Positions 56,182 to 64,000 of a DNA stretch of 64,000 bases are shown here, one piece after another; the stretch's first letter is position 1; each line of letters opens with the position of its first letter. This DNA is from Cladophialophora immunda (taxonomy: Eukaryota > Ascomycota > Eurotiomycetes > Chaetothyriales > Herpotrichiellaceae). The stretch is from the NCBI RefSeq assembly GCF_000835495.1, contig NW_015622542.1:5726485-5790484 (forward strand), written 5' to 3'. The notes under the pieces are model-generated. The model ran no database searches. It was not told where the DNA came from and saw only the letters and a list, made by a program, of their open reading frames with translations. The translations under genes and the position numbers were made by a program.

Positions 56182-59100
56182 ATGGAGGCCGCAAACACAA
56201 TGCCGCCGGACAGAACGGTGTTTGTATTCGGTGATATTACAGACCCGTGGGCTGACGGCTTGGATCAACTCTACAAGCAGGCCGTCTCGACGCCGTGGCT
56301 CAAGTCATTCTTAGATGAGTTGGCAGGGGTGGTCAGATTGGAAGCCAAATCCGTCTTGCTGGACCGTGCCTTGCGAGACAGCCTTGGTCATTTCTCCTCC
56401 CTCGCTGAACTGGGCGAGAAATATCGACATGCAACCGATGAGTTCGGCCTAGCCAGAGCTATCCTTCTTCACGCGGTCAGAGCAGGCTTTCTTCTGCAAT
56501 GGGTTCAGCGAGAGCCTCACCTCGTCGGGCCAGACGCACCGACCGAATGGCTTGGTCTTTCCGGAGGCCTGCTTACTGCATCAGCGCTCGCCGTCGCCGA
56601 CACCTTTGAGACACTGTACGACGCACTACTGCAAACAGCCCGACTAGTTGTCAGGGTCTGCAAGGTCGCCAGCGTGAGATCCAGGGCTGTGGAAGACCAA
56701 ACCGGTGCATGGGGCTGGGCCGTATTGGGCATTGCGCCCAACGAGCTCAGCAAAGCTCTGGGCCAATTCCAGCAGGGTGCCGGCATTCCTGTCTCCAGGC
56801 GAGCCAACGTCAGTGTCACAGGAAATGGATGGAGTACTGTCATTGGTCCACCGTCAGTGTTGAAACTTTTCTTCCAACAGTGCCCTGCAGTGCGTAACCT
56901 TGCACACAACCCCACAGAGATCAAGTCCCTTCAGCACACGTTGGCGATCTCGGCTGCCGAGATCAACGCTATGGTTGGTGATGATGCGGCTGTGTTGGGG
57001 AGACCCCTCCGTTGCACAAACCATGCTCTTTGGGGCATGGATGATCCGGAAACCTCTTATCCCACATGGGGCGACTTGCTCAGGGCTGTGTGCGACCAGG
57101 TTCTGGCTCGTCCTTTGGACATCACACAGGTCGTGGGCAGGCTCGTCTCCAAGTCAGACAGCTTGGCCACTGTAAGGATCATCCAACCAGGGTCTTGCAG
57201 CCATGCCCCTTATCTTGCCACTGCACTCAAGACAGCAGGAAGGAATGTCTTGGTTAGAGACCAGCACTCCCTTCTCGATGGTGATGACACCGGCCCCTCG
57301 TTGATGGCCGGCCGTATTGCCATTGTGGGAATGGCGGGACGAGGCCCCAAAAGTGACAATGTTGACCAGTTCTGGGAGGTCATCATGTCCAAGCAGGATA
57401 CGTGCACAGAGATCCCAAAAGACCGCTTCGACATTGACGACTACTATTGTCCGGCACACGAGCGTGGCGATCAACGATGCAAGATGGAGACCAGACACGG
57501 GTGCTTCATGGACAACCCCGGCCACTTCGATTCCCGCTTTTTCCATGTCTCACCAAGAGAGGCACTCTTGATGGATCCAAACCACCGTCAATTCTTAATG
57601 AGCACCTACGAAGCCCTGGAGATGGCTGGTTACTCGGATGGACAGACCAGAACAACCGATCCCAACCGCATTGCCGCTTTCTATGCCCAGGCCACCGATG
57701 ACTGGCATAAGCAGACTCATCCTAGCCTTGGGTGTGATTCATATACGCTCCAAGGCATCCAGCGTGCCTTCGGGGCTGGCCGCCTGGCCTTCTCATTCAA
57801 ATGGGAAGGCCCAACCTACTCTCTTGACTCTGCATGCGCAGGAACCACAGCCTGTGTCCATCTAGCCTGTCTAAGCTTGTTATCAAATGACGTTGACATG
57901 GCCGTTGCTGGCGCGGCAAACATTCTGAACTGGCCGCATTCGTTCACTTGTCTCGATGACTCGGGCATCCTGTCCCACACAGGCAATTGCAAAGCGTTCC
58001 GTGATGATGCTGACGGCTACGCTCGCGCCGACTTCGTCGGCGCTGTGGTCCTGAAGCGACTTGAGGACGCGGTGGCACATAATGACAACATCCTCGCAGT
58101 GGTGGCCTCCTCTGGCAGAAACCATTCCGGCAATTCAACTTCCATCACCACCTCGGACGCTGGTGCGCAAGAGAGGCTTTTCCGCAAAATCATGCGAAAT
58201 GCGCAAGTCACTCCCGACGACATTTCTTACGTCGAGATGCACGGCACGGGTACTCAGACTGGCGATCCTGCAGAGGTGGGTGCTGTTTCCAACACCTTCA
58301 AGAACAGGCGCCCTGATCTGGGCCCCGTATTTATTGGAGGTGTCAAGGCAAATGTTGGTCACGGCGAAGCCGCAGCTGGCATGGCCGAACTGCTGAAGAG
58401 TATCATGATGTTCAAGCACGACATCGTTCCACCGCAAGCAGGCATGCCCCATGCCTTGAATCCCAAATTTCCACCGCTCAAGGATCTCAATATTGATATC
58501 CCTTCCGAGCCGCGGGAGTTCAAGAAGCACGCCGACAAGCCGAGACGCATTCTTCTCAACAACTTTGATGCTGCAGGTGGCAATGCTTGCCTGCTTTTGG
58601 AAGATTATGATGCTTATAACTCAAAAGAGGCGATAACTGACCCCCGGACTACGCACGTTGTTGCAGTTTCAGCCAGGACAAAAGCCGCGTTCGAGGCGAA
58701 CAAGCGTAAACTGGCCGAGTTCCTGCGGGCGAACCCAGCCACGAGGCTCCAGGACGTTGCATATACCACAACCGCCAGGAGAATGCAACACCCTCTGAGG
58801 TTTGCAACGCCTGCAACGTCCATCCGCGAGTTAGTCACAAAGCTTGAGAGCACCGAGCCTGCCTCCTCTGTGTCAAAGTCGCAAGTTGTCTTCGTCTACA
58901 CGGGTCAGGGATCGCACCATGCCGGTATGGGGGCCGAGCTGTATCGTACGAGTTCTGTCTTTCGCGACACAATCGACCTGTGCGTGGCTATCTGCGAAAA
59001 CAACGGATTCCCATCTTTCCTGGACATCATTACCAACAGTAAGACCGAAGTCTCCACCAAGGACACTGCCCAAATTCAGCTCGCTGTTGTCGCTCTCGAG

Positions 59101-62100
59101 ATTTCCCTTACTGCCTTCTGGCGATCAGCAGGCCTTGAAGCTGCGATGGTTATGGGTCACAGTCTTGGGGAATATGCCGCCTTGCATGCTGCTGGAGTAC
59201 TGTCGCTGGCAGATACATTATATCTCGTCGGGAGTCGCGCCCTCATGCTGCTGGAACGATGCGAAGCGGGTTCCTGTGCGATGCTTGCATTATCGACTTC
59301 AGTGGCAACGGTACAACATCATCTCGCACAGAACCCAGCCTCATCCTGTACCGTGGCTTGCATTAACAGTCCCAACGCCACGGTCATTAGCGGAACCCTT
59401 GAGGATGTGGAAGAGTTCCGAGCACGGATCACAGGGCAAGATGCGAAAACTCGCGGAACAATCTTGTCGATCCCGTTTGCCATGCACTCGTTCCAGATGG
59501 ATCCCATCTCACGAGATTACACGACTCTCGCAGGCGGTGTCGCTTACTCGGCGCCCAAGATTCCCGTGGCGTCGACGCTCCTGGCATCCGCTGTCAACTC
59601 GCCGAACGTCTTCAACCAGGACTACCTGGCACAGCAGACTCGGCAACCGGTTGACTTTGTCGGTGCGCTCAAAGCCGTGGGCTCCAAGCTCAAGGACCCA
59701 GTCTGGCTTGAGATCGGCCCAGGACCAGTTTGCACATCTTTTGTACGCGCCACTCTCTCCTCTCCTGGGACGAAGTGCTTACACAGCATTGATGCCAGCA
59801 GCAGCAACTGGACGTCAATCTCCCAGAGCCTCTCGTTGGCTTACATGGCTGGCGTCGAGGTCGACTGGCTTGCCTTCCACCAGCCCTATGAAAGTGGCCT
59901 GCAGTTATTGACACTTCCACTTTACGCATGGGACATGAAGGACTACTGGATAACTTTCGAGGAACACCGCCGTATTGAGGACGTTACTGAGGAGTCCAAG
60001 CCTGAGGTGATTGCCGCACCATTCATCACGACCTGTGCACAGTACCTCGTCACGGCAGCTTCGTCTCCAAAGATCCAGCTTATTTTCCGCGCCACTATCT
60101 CCCACCCTTCCTTCCTGGGGCTCATTGATGGTCACAGGATGCAACACATTGGCCTCGCCTCCGGTAGTGTCTTCTGTGATGCTGCATTGAGCGCGGCCAA
60201 GTATACCATTGAGTATAATGGCAGGAAAGGCATCACGGCGCGCAATCTGACTGTCCATGACCCCGAGCTGCTGGCGCCCTTGACAAAGAGTCTCGTTGGT
60301 GTTGACGGTGAGCTCCTCACTGTGGCTACCATGGAGGATGCATCTTCGAGTGTCGTCAACGTCACCTTCGAGGCTAAATCGGTGAAAGGTGCATCTCACC
60401 ACCTTGGCTCCATGAGGGTTGAGGTCAGCAACCCACAAGAAACTCAGGCGGCCTGGGACCGAATGTCCTACTTCATCAAAGCCAAAGCCGATGAAAGAAT
60501 CAACGCCTCCAAAGAGGGACTGGGTCACCGAATGCGGCCGGAAGTCTTCTACGCTCTGTTTGCTAATGCGGTCGAGTTCGATCCGGCTTTCCAGGGTGTC
60601 CAGGAGGCGTACGTGGCCAAAGACTTCCAGGAGGCGGCAGCAATCGTGTGTCTAAAGGAAGATCCTGCCAGAGGCAACTTCACTTTCTCTCCCTACTGGA
60701 GCGAGGCTCTTGTGCACCTGGCTGGCTTTATGGTCAACGGCAATCCCAACAAATCTTCCCGCACGACCTTCATCGTCATGGGCTTTGAGAGCGTCGAGCA
60801 GACCATCGATTTTGAATGTGGTAAGACTTACTTGACGTACACTCGTATCAACAGATGGGAGAAGGATACGGCGTTCTGCGATGCGTATGTCTTTGACTAC
60901 GAGACTTCCAGACTGGTCATGCAGTGTATCAACCTACGGTACCAAGAGCTTCCTAAAGTTGTGTGGAAGACTATCCTCGAAGGGCATCATCCAGGTGGGT
61001 CGAAAGAAAACACAGCTGCACCACGCAAAGCCACTACAAAAGAGAACAAGAAGGTTGAAGCCACCTCCGTTTCAACACCAAGCGGAACGCCTGCAACCAA
61101 GGTACAGCAGCCCCAGCAGCATGCAGCCTCTTCTGGTGGGGGCCTCTTCCAGCTTCTCGTAGAAAGCATCGCAAAGTCGACCGGTATGGATGCTTCGGAG
61201 CTCACACCAGATATGCAACTCGCCGATCTTGGCGTCGACTCAATCATGTCTATTGAGGTGGCATCCATGGTGAGAGCCAAAACAGGTGAAGAGATACCTG
61301 CCACATTCATCTTAGACTACCCCACCGTGGGCGATCTACTCGCCGAATTTGGCGATGCACCGGCCGACCCGAGCACCCCTGAGTCTCCAGCAGCCCAGCC
61401 AGGGCCAGAGCCAGACCCAGCATCGTCCACTTCCAGTGCTCAGCACTCTACTACGACAAACTCTAGCCGGAGCACGAGCTCGAGGTCAATCAACACATCT
61501 GCATCTGAATCCTTTGTGAAGATCGAGAAGCCCATAGCAACACCGAACAACGAAGCGGCTACCCAGCGCCAGGACACGCAGCCCACCCATGACAACTCCC
61601 CTCTCCCTAGTGTCAGGATCACATTGCTCAAGGGTCGACCCGGACCCGGCAAGACACCGTTGTACTTGATGGCTGACGGGACAGGATCGATCGCAACGTA
61701 CATCCACCTACCGGCATTCAAGTCCAAGTTACCCGTGTACGGGGTCGACTCACCGTTCCTTCGTTGTCCATCGAGACTGACACCCGAGGTTGGCATGGAG
61801 GGAGTGGGCAAGTACGTCGTCGACGCGCTGGTGATGGCCCAGCCTACCGGTTCATTTATGATTGGTGGCTTTTCCGCCGGCACCATAGTGGCCTACGAGG
61901 TTGCTCGACAACTGTTACAGCGAGGCCGCAAGGTCGATGGATTGTTGCTCATAGACCTGTGCTGTCCGCGACCGGCGACCGGAGTCACTCTTACCGAGGA
62001 AGAAGTGAACCGGGAGACAGACGTTGGCATCGCCGTTTTCGGCGCTGCTGCTGCCGCCGGGGATGATTCGGGGATGTGGACCTCGACAGGAGTGAGTCGA

Positions 62101-62526
62101 GACCATCTCCGAGCATACCTTCTCGCCATGAGGCTATACCATCCACCGGCGATGAAGCCCAACGAGCGACCTGGTGCAACAGCCATCATTTGGGCCGAGA
62201 GAGGTATGGTGAGACGCGTCCAGAACGACCCCAACTCCATCAAACTCCTGCAGGAGGCCGGTATCCCTCTCAAAGCCTATCCTGGCTTTATGGAGGACCC
62301 CCGACTTGGACCGTTTGCTTGCTTCATACCCGACAAGACCGAAGCAGACCTCGGTCCCAACGGATGGGACAGATATGTTGGCGATCTCTTGTGTCTGCAC
62401 ATGGACGCGGACCATCTGGAAATGCCGATGCCGAGCCACGTTCATAAAATGCATGAAGAGATGGAGAAGGCCTTGGCTCATTTTGGCCACGCCGACCCCG
62501 GGAAGTCAAAGGATGGATGGGATTAG
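56182..62526 (+). CDS. Non-reducing polyketide synthase (SAT-KS-AT-PT-ACP-TE)
   Basis: ATG at 56182; 2114 aa in a single exon. SAT (about 1-350): the nucleophile motif normally GxCxG reads GLSGG (Ser 127). KS (about 375-800): SACAGTT (Cys 552), EMHGTGTQ, NVGHGEAA. Malonyl-AT (about 885-1200): GHSLGEY (Ser 994). Product template (about 1270-1600): IDGHRM (His 1318) and EFDPAFQ (Asp about 1467), setting aldol cyclisation. One ACP: GVDSIMS (Ser 1687), followed by a Ser/Thr/Pro linker. TE: GGFSAG (Ser 1898), LLIDLC, ADHLEM (His 2078). No C-methyltransferase and no reductase. The enzyme should extend an acyl starter with malonyl units, cyclise it to a resorcylate-type ring and release acid, ester or lactone. 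The neighbouring HR-PKS is the obvious starter supplier. Confidence 0.93.
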   Translation: MEAANTMPPDRTVFVFGDITDPWADGLDQLYKQAVSTPWLKSFLDELAGVVRLEAKSVLLDRALRDSLGHFSSLAELGEKYRHATDEFGLARAILLHAVRAGFLLQWVQREPHLVGPDAPTEWLGLSGGLLTASALAVADTFETLYDALLQTARLVVRVCKVASVRSRAVEDQTGAWGWAVLGIAPNELSKALGQFQQGAGIPVSRRANVSVTGNGWSTVIGPPSVLKLFFQQCPAVRNLAHNPTEIKSLQHTLAISAAEINAMVGDDAAVLGRPLRCTNHALWGMDDPETSYPTWGDLLRAVCDQVLARPLDITQVVGRLVSKSDSLATVRIIQPGSCSHAPYLATALKTAGRNVLVRDQHSLLDGDDTGPSLMAGRIAIVGMAGRGPKSDNVDQFWEVIMSKQDTCTEIPKDRFDIDDYYCPAHERGDQRCKMETRHGCFMDNPGHFDSRFFHVSPREALLMDPNHRQFLMSTYEALEMAGYSDGQTRTTDPNRIAAFYAQATDDWHKQTHPSLGCDSYTLQGIQRAFGAGRLAFSFKWEGPTYSLDSACAGTTACVHLACLSLLSNDVDMAVAGAANILNWPHSFTCLDDSGILSHTGNCKAFRDDADGYARADFVGAVVLKRLEDAVAHNDNILAVVASSGRNHSGNSTSITTSDAGAQERLFRKIMRNAQVTPDDISYVEMHGTGTQTGDPAEVGAVSNTFKNRRPDLGPVFIGGVKANVGHGEAAAGMAELLKSIMMFKHDIVPPQAGMPHALNPKFPPLKDLNIDIPSEPREFKKHADKPRRILLNNFDAAGGNACLLLEDYDAYNSKEAITDPRTTHVVAVSARTKAAFEANKRKLAEFLRANPATRLQDVAYTTTARRMQHPLRFATPATSIRELVTKLESTEPASSVSKSQVVFVYTGQGSHHAGMGAELYRTSSVFRDTIDLCVAICENNGFPSFLDIITNSKTEVSTKDTAQIQLAVVALEISLTAFWRSAGLEAAMVMGHSLGEYAALHAAGVLSLADTLYLVGSRALMLLERCEAGSCAMLALSTSVATVQHHLAQNPASSCTVACINSPNATVISGTLEDVEEFRARITGQDAKTRGTILSIPFAMHSFQMDPISRDYTTLAGGVAYSAPKIPVASTLLASAVNSPNVFNQDYLAQQTRQPVDFVGALKAVGSKLKDPVWLEIGPGPVCTSFVRATLSSPGTKCLHSIDASSSNWTSISQSLSLAYMAGVEVDWLAFHQPYESGLQLLTLPLYAWDMKDYWITFEEHRRIEDVTEESKPEVIAAPFITTCAQYLVTAASSPKIQLIFRATISHPSFLGLIDGHRMQHIGLASGSVFCDAALSAAKYTIEYNGRKGITARNLTVHDPELLAPLTKSLVGVDGELLTVATMEDASSSVVNVTFEAKSVKGASHHLGSMRVEVSNPQETQAAWDRMSYFIKAKADERINASKEGLGHRMRPEVFYALFANAVEFDPAFQGVQEAYVAKDFQEAAAIVCLKEDPARGNFTFSPYWSEALVHLAGFMVNGNPNKSSRTTFIVMGFESVEQTIDFECGKTYLTYTRINRWEKDTAFCDAYVFDYETSRLVMQCINLRYQELPKVVWKTILEGHHPGGSKENTAAPRKATTKENKKVEATSVSTPSGTPATKVQQPQQHAASSGGGLFQLLVESIAKSTGMDASELTPDMQLADLGVDSIMSIEVASMVRAKTGEEIPATFILDYPTVGDLLAEFGDAPADPSTPESPAAQPGPEPDPASSTSSAQHSTTTNSSRSTSSRSINTSASESFVKIEKPIATPNNEAATQRQDTQPTHDNSPLPSVRITLLKGRPGPGKTPLYLMADGTGSIATYIHLPAFKSKLPVYGVDSPFLRCPSRLTPEVGMEGVGKYVVDALVMAQPTGSFMIGGFSAGTIVAYEVARQLLQRGRKVDGLLLIDLCCPRPATGVTLTEEEVNRETDVGIAVFGAAAAAGDDSGMWTSTGVSRDHLRAYLLAMRLYHPPAMKPNERPGATAIIWAERGMVRRVQNDPNSIKLLQEAGIPLKAYPGFMEDPRLGPFACFIPDKTEADLGPNGWDRYVGDLLCLHMDADHLEMPMPSHVHKMHEEMEKALAHFGHADPGKSKDGWD

Positions 62527-63129
62527 ACAAAACGGAATCGTGTTTATCAATCAGCAAAGCCCCTCCCCGATCAGGACCACAGAGACCCTATATAGAACGT
62601 AGATCGATCACCCCTTTTCTTAGGAGAACAAAACGGACCTTTTCAATCTCTTCGACAAGGCCATGCTAGCGTGCGTTTCCTCCTCTTAGCCCCATTCTCC
62701 TTTTGGTTTGGCCAGCGGCAAAGAACAGCTGTATCACTGTCTACGGTGAACTATGCACCGGCCACAACGAAAGAGAGGTTCGATATATATCAGCTTTGCA
62801 CGAGCTGGGACACCTCCCCTTTAATAGTTACTTGTCGAACAGGCCGTCATGTTTCAAGCGAACTTTTACTCCTGGGCTTCCCAGCCATAAGCCCATAGTG
62901 TGGTATGCAGGGTGGTTTTGGATACTTCCGGTATCGATAGGTATCGATACTATCGTCGATAGAATTGGATTCAGCGCCAAAACTAATCGGTGACTAGTGA
63001 TAGCATTAGAAACCACTCTGGTGGTACGGATGCTAGATAGAATAAACGCACTCTCCGGCCTCTCTTCGTTCACTGACTGTCCTAGATACTCACCCTGCTA
63101 TATTGTTTTCATTTTTGTCAATATCAAAA
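62527..63129. other. 3' region of NR-PKS, no gene
   Basis: Terminator/UTR expected. Short frames on both strands without motif. A GATAGGTATCGATACTATC-type imperfect inverted repeat occurs around 62935-62960. Confidence 0.4.
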
Positions 63130-63768
63130 CATTTTCCGAAGGCCAACCAGACGGCCAAGCCTTCTGAAGCGAACGTACTGATCATTGGCACTAGGCCAAG
63201 TGGGTAAGTACAAATACCATCGAGGTGCTTGGGGCATCTAGCTGGGTATGCGTCTGCATAACTACTATATTCGAGGTCAATATACCTCTTCACTAGCGGA
63301 GGTGATAGACCTGCTACCCAGCAATAGTCGATGGCGCCTTATCATTCACGGTGGTGACATCTCCGACGACGTCCAATGTGGCCGAGTCAACCAGCTGGGT
63401 CACGCCATCGCTGCGCCCATGGCCTCATCCACCAATATCGATCACCCATGCCTGAAAAACCCTGACTCGAGGTTTTGCTTATCCATACCGCCGAGGTGGC
63501 GTTTGTCAGTCTTGAAACGTTGCACGAAGCTTACCACAGACAACAGGAAAAGGGTGGCAGCACATCATGGGACCGGGTACGGGCTGAAGAGTCTCTACTG
63601 CTCCAGCAGGGAAGCGTCTCACCGGCGCCAGCCCATCGATCATTGGGCATTGGCCCCAATATCGGGGCAATGGCCATGATGAGGCCGGATTCTTTTGCTG
63701 GCTGGGCTGGGGGCTACGAGGATTTGCCTGATCTCGAGAAATACTGTGCTGGAGCATTCTTCGCCTGA
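63130..63768 (+). pseudogene. Relic of an FAD-dependent phenol-hydroxylase-type monooxygenase
   Basis: At 63139-63207 the frame SEANVLIIGTRPSG resembles the N-terminal FAD motif VLIIGxGPxG with a spoiled glycine. After a stretch with GTAAGT the next coding piece (from about 63275) is already the C-terminal thioredoxin-like domain: NSRWRLIIHGGDISDD, RVNQLGHAIAAP. A frame change near 63465 leads to VLLIHTAEVAFVSLETLHEAYHR, GIGPNIGAMAMMRPDSF and GGYEDLPDLEKY, stopping at 63766-63768. This is the end of phenol 2-monooxygenase-like flavoproteins (normally about 600-650 aa). About 400 central residues are missing. It was probably a tailoring hydroxylase of the adjacent polyketide locus and is now dead. 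Confidence 0.7.
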
Positions 63769-63980
63769 AGTCACACGTGGAACTACGACAGGAGCAATCT
63801 TTTGGTACAGGATGGGGTGTCCACTATCTGGGAGCTGTGAAAGGGCCATCTAGATGCGGTACAAGAGGCCAAAAAGGGCCATGTGTGGACAAGAGATGGA
63901 GTTTCTTTCCCCTTCTTCTCCTTTACGACTTGATGAAGGATTGCGGTCTATAAGTACGCCACCGGCGACATTAGTATACA
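63769..63980. promoter_or_regulatory. Possible promoter at right edge
   Basis: A CT-rich tract (about 63906-63925) and TATAA at 63949-63953 precede an ATG at 63981. Composition fits a fungal core promoter, but the gene itself is outside the window. Confidence 0.3.
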
Positions 63981-64000
63981 ATGAAAGTCGTCCTTGGTTG
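63981..64000 (+). CDS. Possible start of a further gene (cut by window end)
   Basis: ATG followed by codons for MKVVLG, 28 bp after a TATAA box. Only six full codons are visible, so nothing can be said about the product. Confidence 0.2.

Noticed and set aside
55665..56234. 189-codon plus-strand frame upstream of the NR-PKS as a separate gene
   Set aside because: It overlaps the NR-PKS start in another frame, has no recognisable domain and lies where a promoter is expected.
58844..59911. 355-codon plus-strand frame within the NR-PKS AT region
   Set aside because: Overlaps the in-frame PKS coding sequence in another frame; Arg/Ser/Pro-rich composition typical of a shadow ORF.
45015..62526. 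Assignment of the PKS pair to a named product (for example zearalenone, radicicol, asperfuranone)
   Set aside because: Domain layout alone fits several classes, and I cannot run the sequence comparison needed to choose.
1..64000. tRNA genes, rRNA, CRISPR arrays, bacterial-type operons
   Set aside because: I scanned for T-loop GTTCGA contexts with cloverleaf potential and for regular short repeats; none convinced me, and the genome is eukaryotic.

Overview
This window reads as nuclear DNA of a filamentous ascomycete (Pezizomycotina). The genes carry short introns of 46-79 bp with GT...AG ends and CTRAY-like branch sites. It contains an iterative highly reducing PKS, a non-reducing PKS, two STAND/NLR proteins and fungal families such as DUF6594 and DUF7580. 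Several dead genes carry C-to-T type stop codons, which fits RIP-like mutation. I cannot name the species. ORF starts were checked by eye and moved to the first in-frame ATG where the open frame began with GTG or TTG.

Layout. 0-6.5 kb: tail of a PRISE-type short-chain reductase, then a three-exon STAND protein (Goodbye-NACHT-TPR-zinc). 6.9-14.5 kb: a truncated VWA-like gene ending in AT-rich DNA with a 28-bp perfect palindrome, an arrestin-like gene, an intronless MFS transporter of prokaryotic appearance, a pogo/Fot1 transposase relic, and an SBDS-like small protein. 14.5-25.4 kb: a transport-rich, more conserved block with an EF-hand mitochondrial carrier, a Na/Ca exchanger, a DxxxD-type cation diffusion facilitator and a histidine phosphatase. 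25.5-29.4 kb: a decayed island, with an enolase relic and a frameshifted inorganic pyrophosphatase lying between two inverted paralogs of a small unknown 'RHH-LE-N' protein. 30-37 kb: an HPP membrane protein, a CxxC small protein, and broken DUF6594 and DUF7580 genes. 38-44.6 kb: a PNP-NACHT-ankyrin NLR convergent with a patatin-like lipase whose catalytic Asp appears lost. 45-63.8 kb: a polyketide locus.

The polyketide locus holds an HR-PKS (KS-AT-DH-(dead MT)-ER-KR-ACP, minus strand), a JmjC-like gene (minus) and an NR-PKS (SAT-KS-AT-PT-ACP-TE, plus). The HR-PKS has no release domain and the NR-PKS has a starter-unit acyltransferase and a thioesterase. This is the classic sequential arrangement in which a reduced chain primes a resorcylate-forming enzyme. 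Immediately downstream lies a broken phenol-hydroxylase-type FAD monooxygenase, probably a former tailoring enzyme. No Zn2Cys6 regulator is visible. The most interesting points are the SAT nucleophile Cys-to-Ser change, the hydroxylase relic, the JmjC-like gene lacking its distal His, the NLR/lipase pair, and the island of dead housekeeping-gene copies between inverted paralogs.
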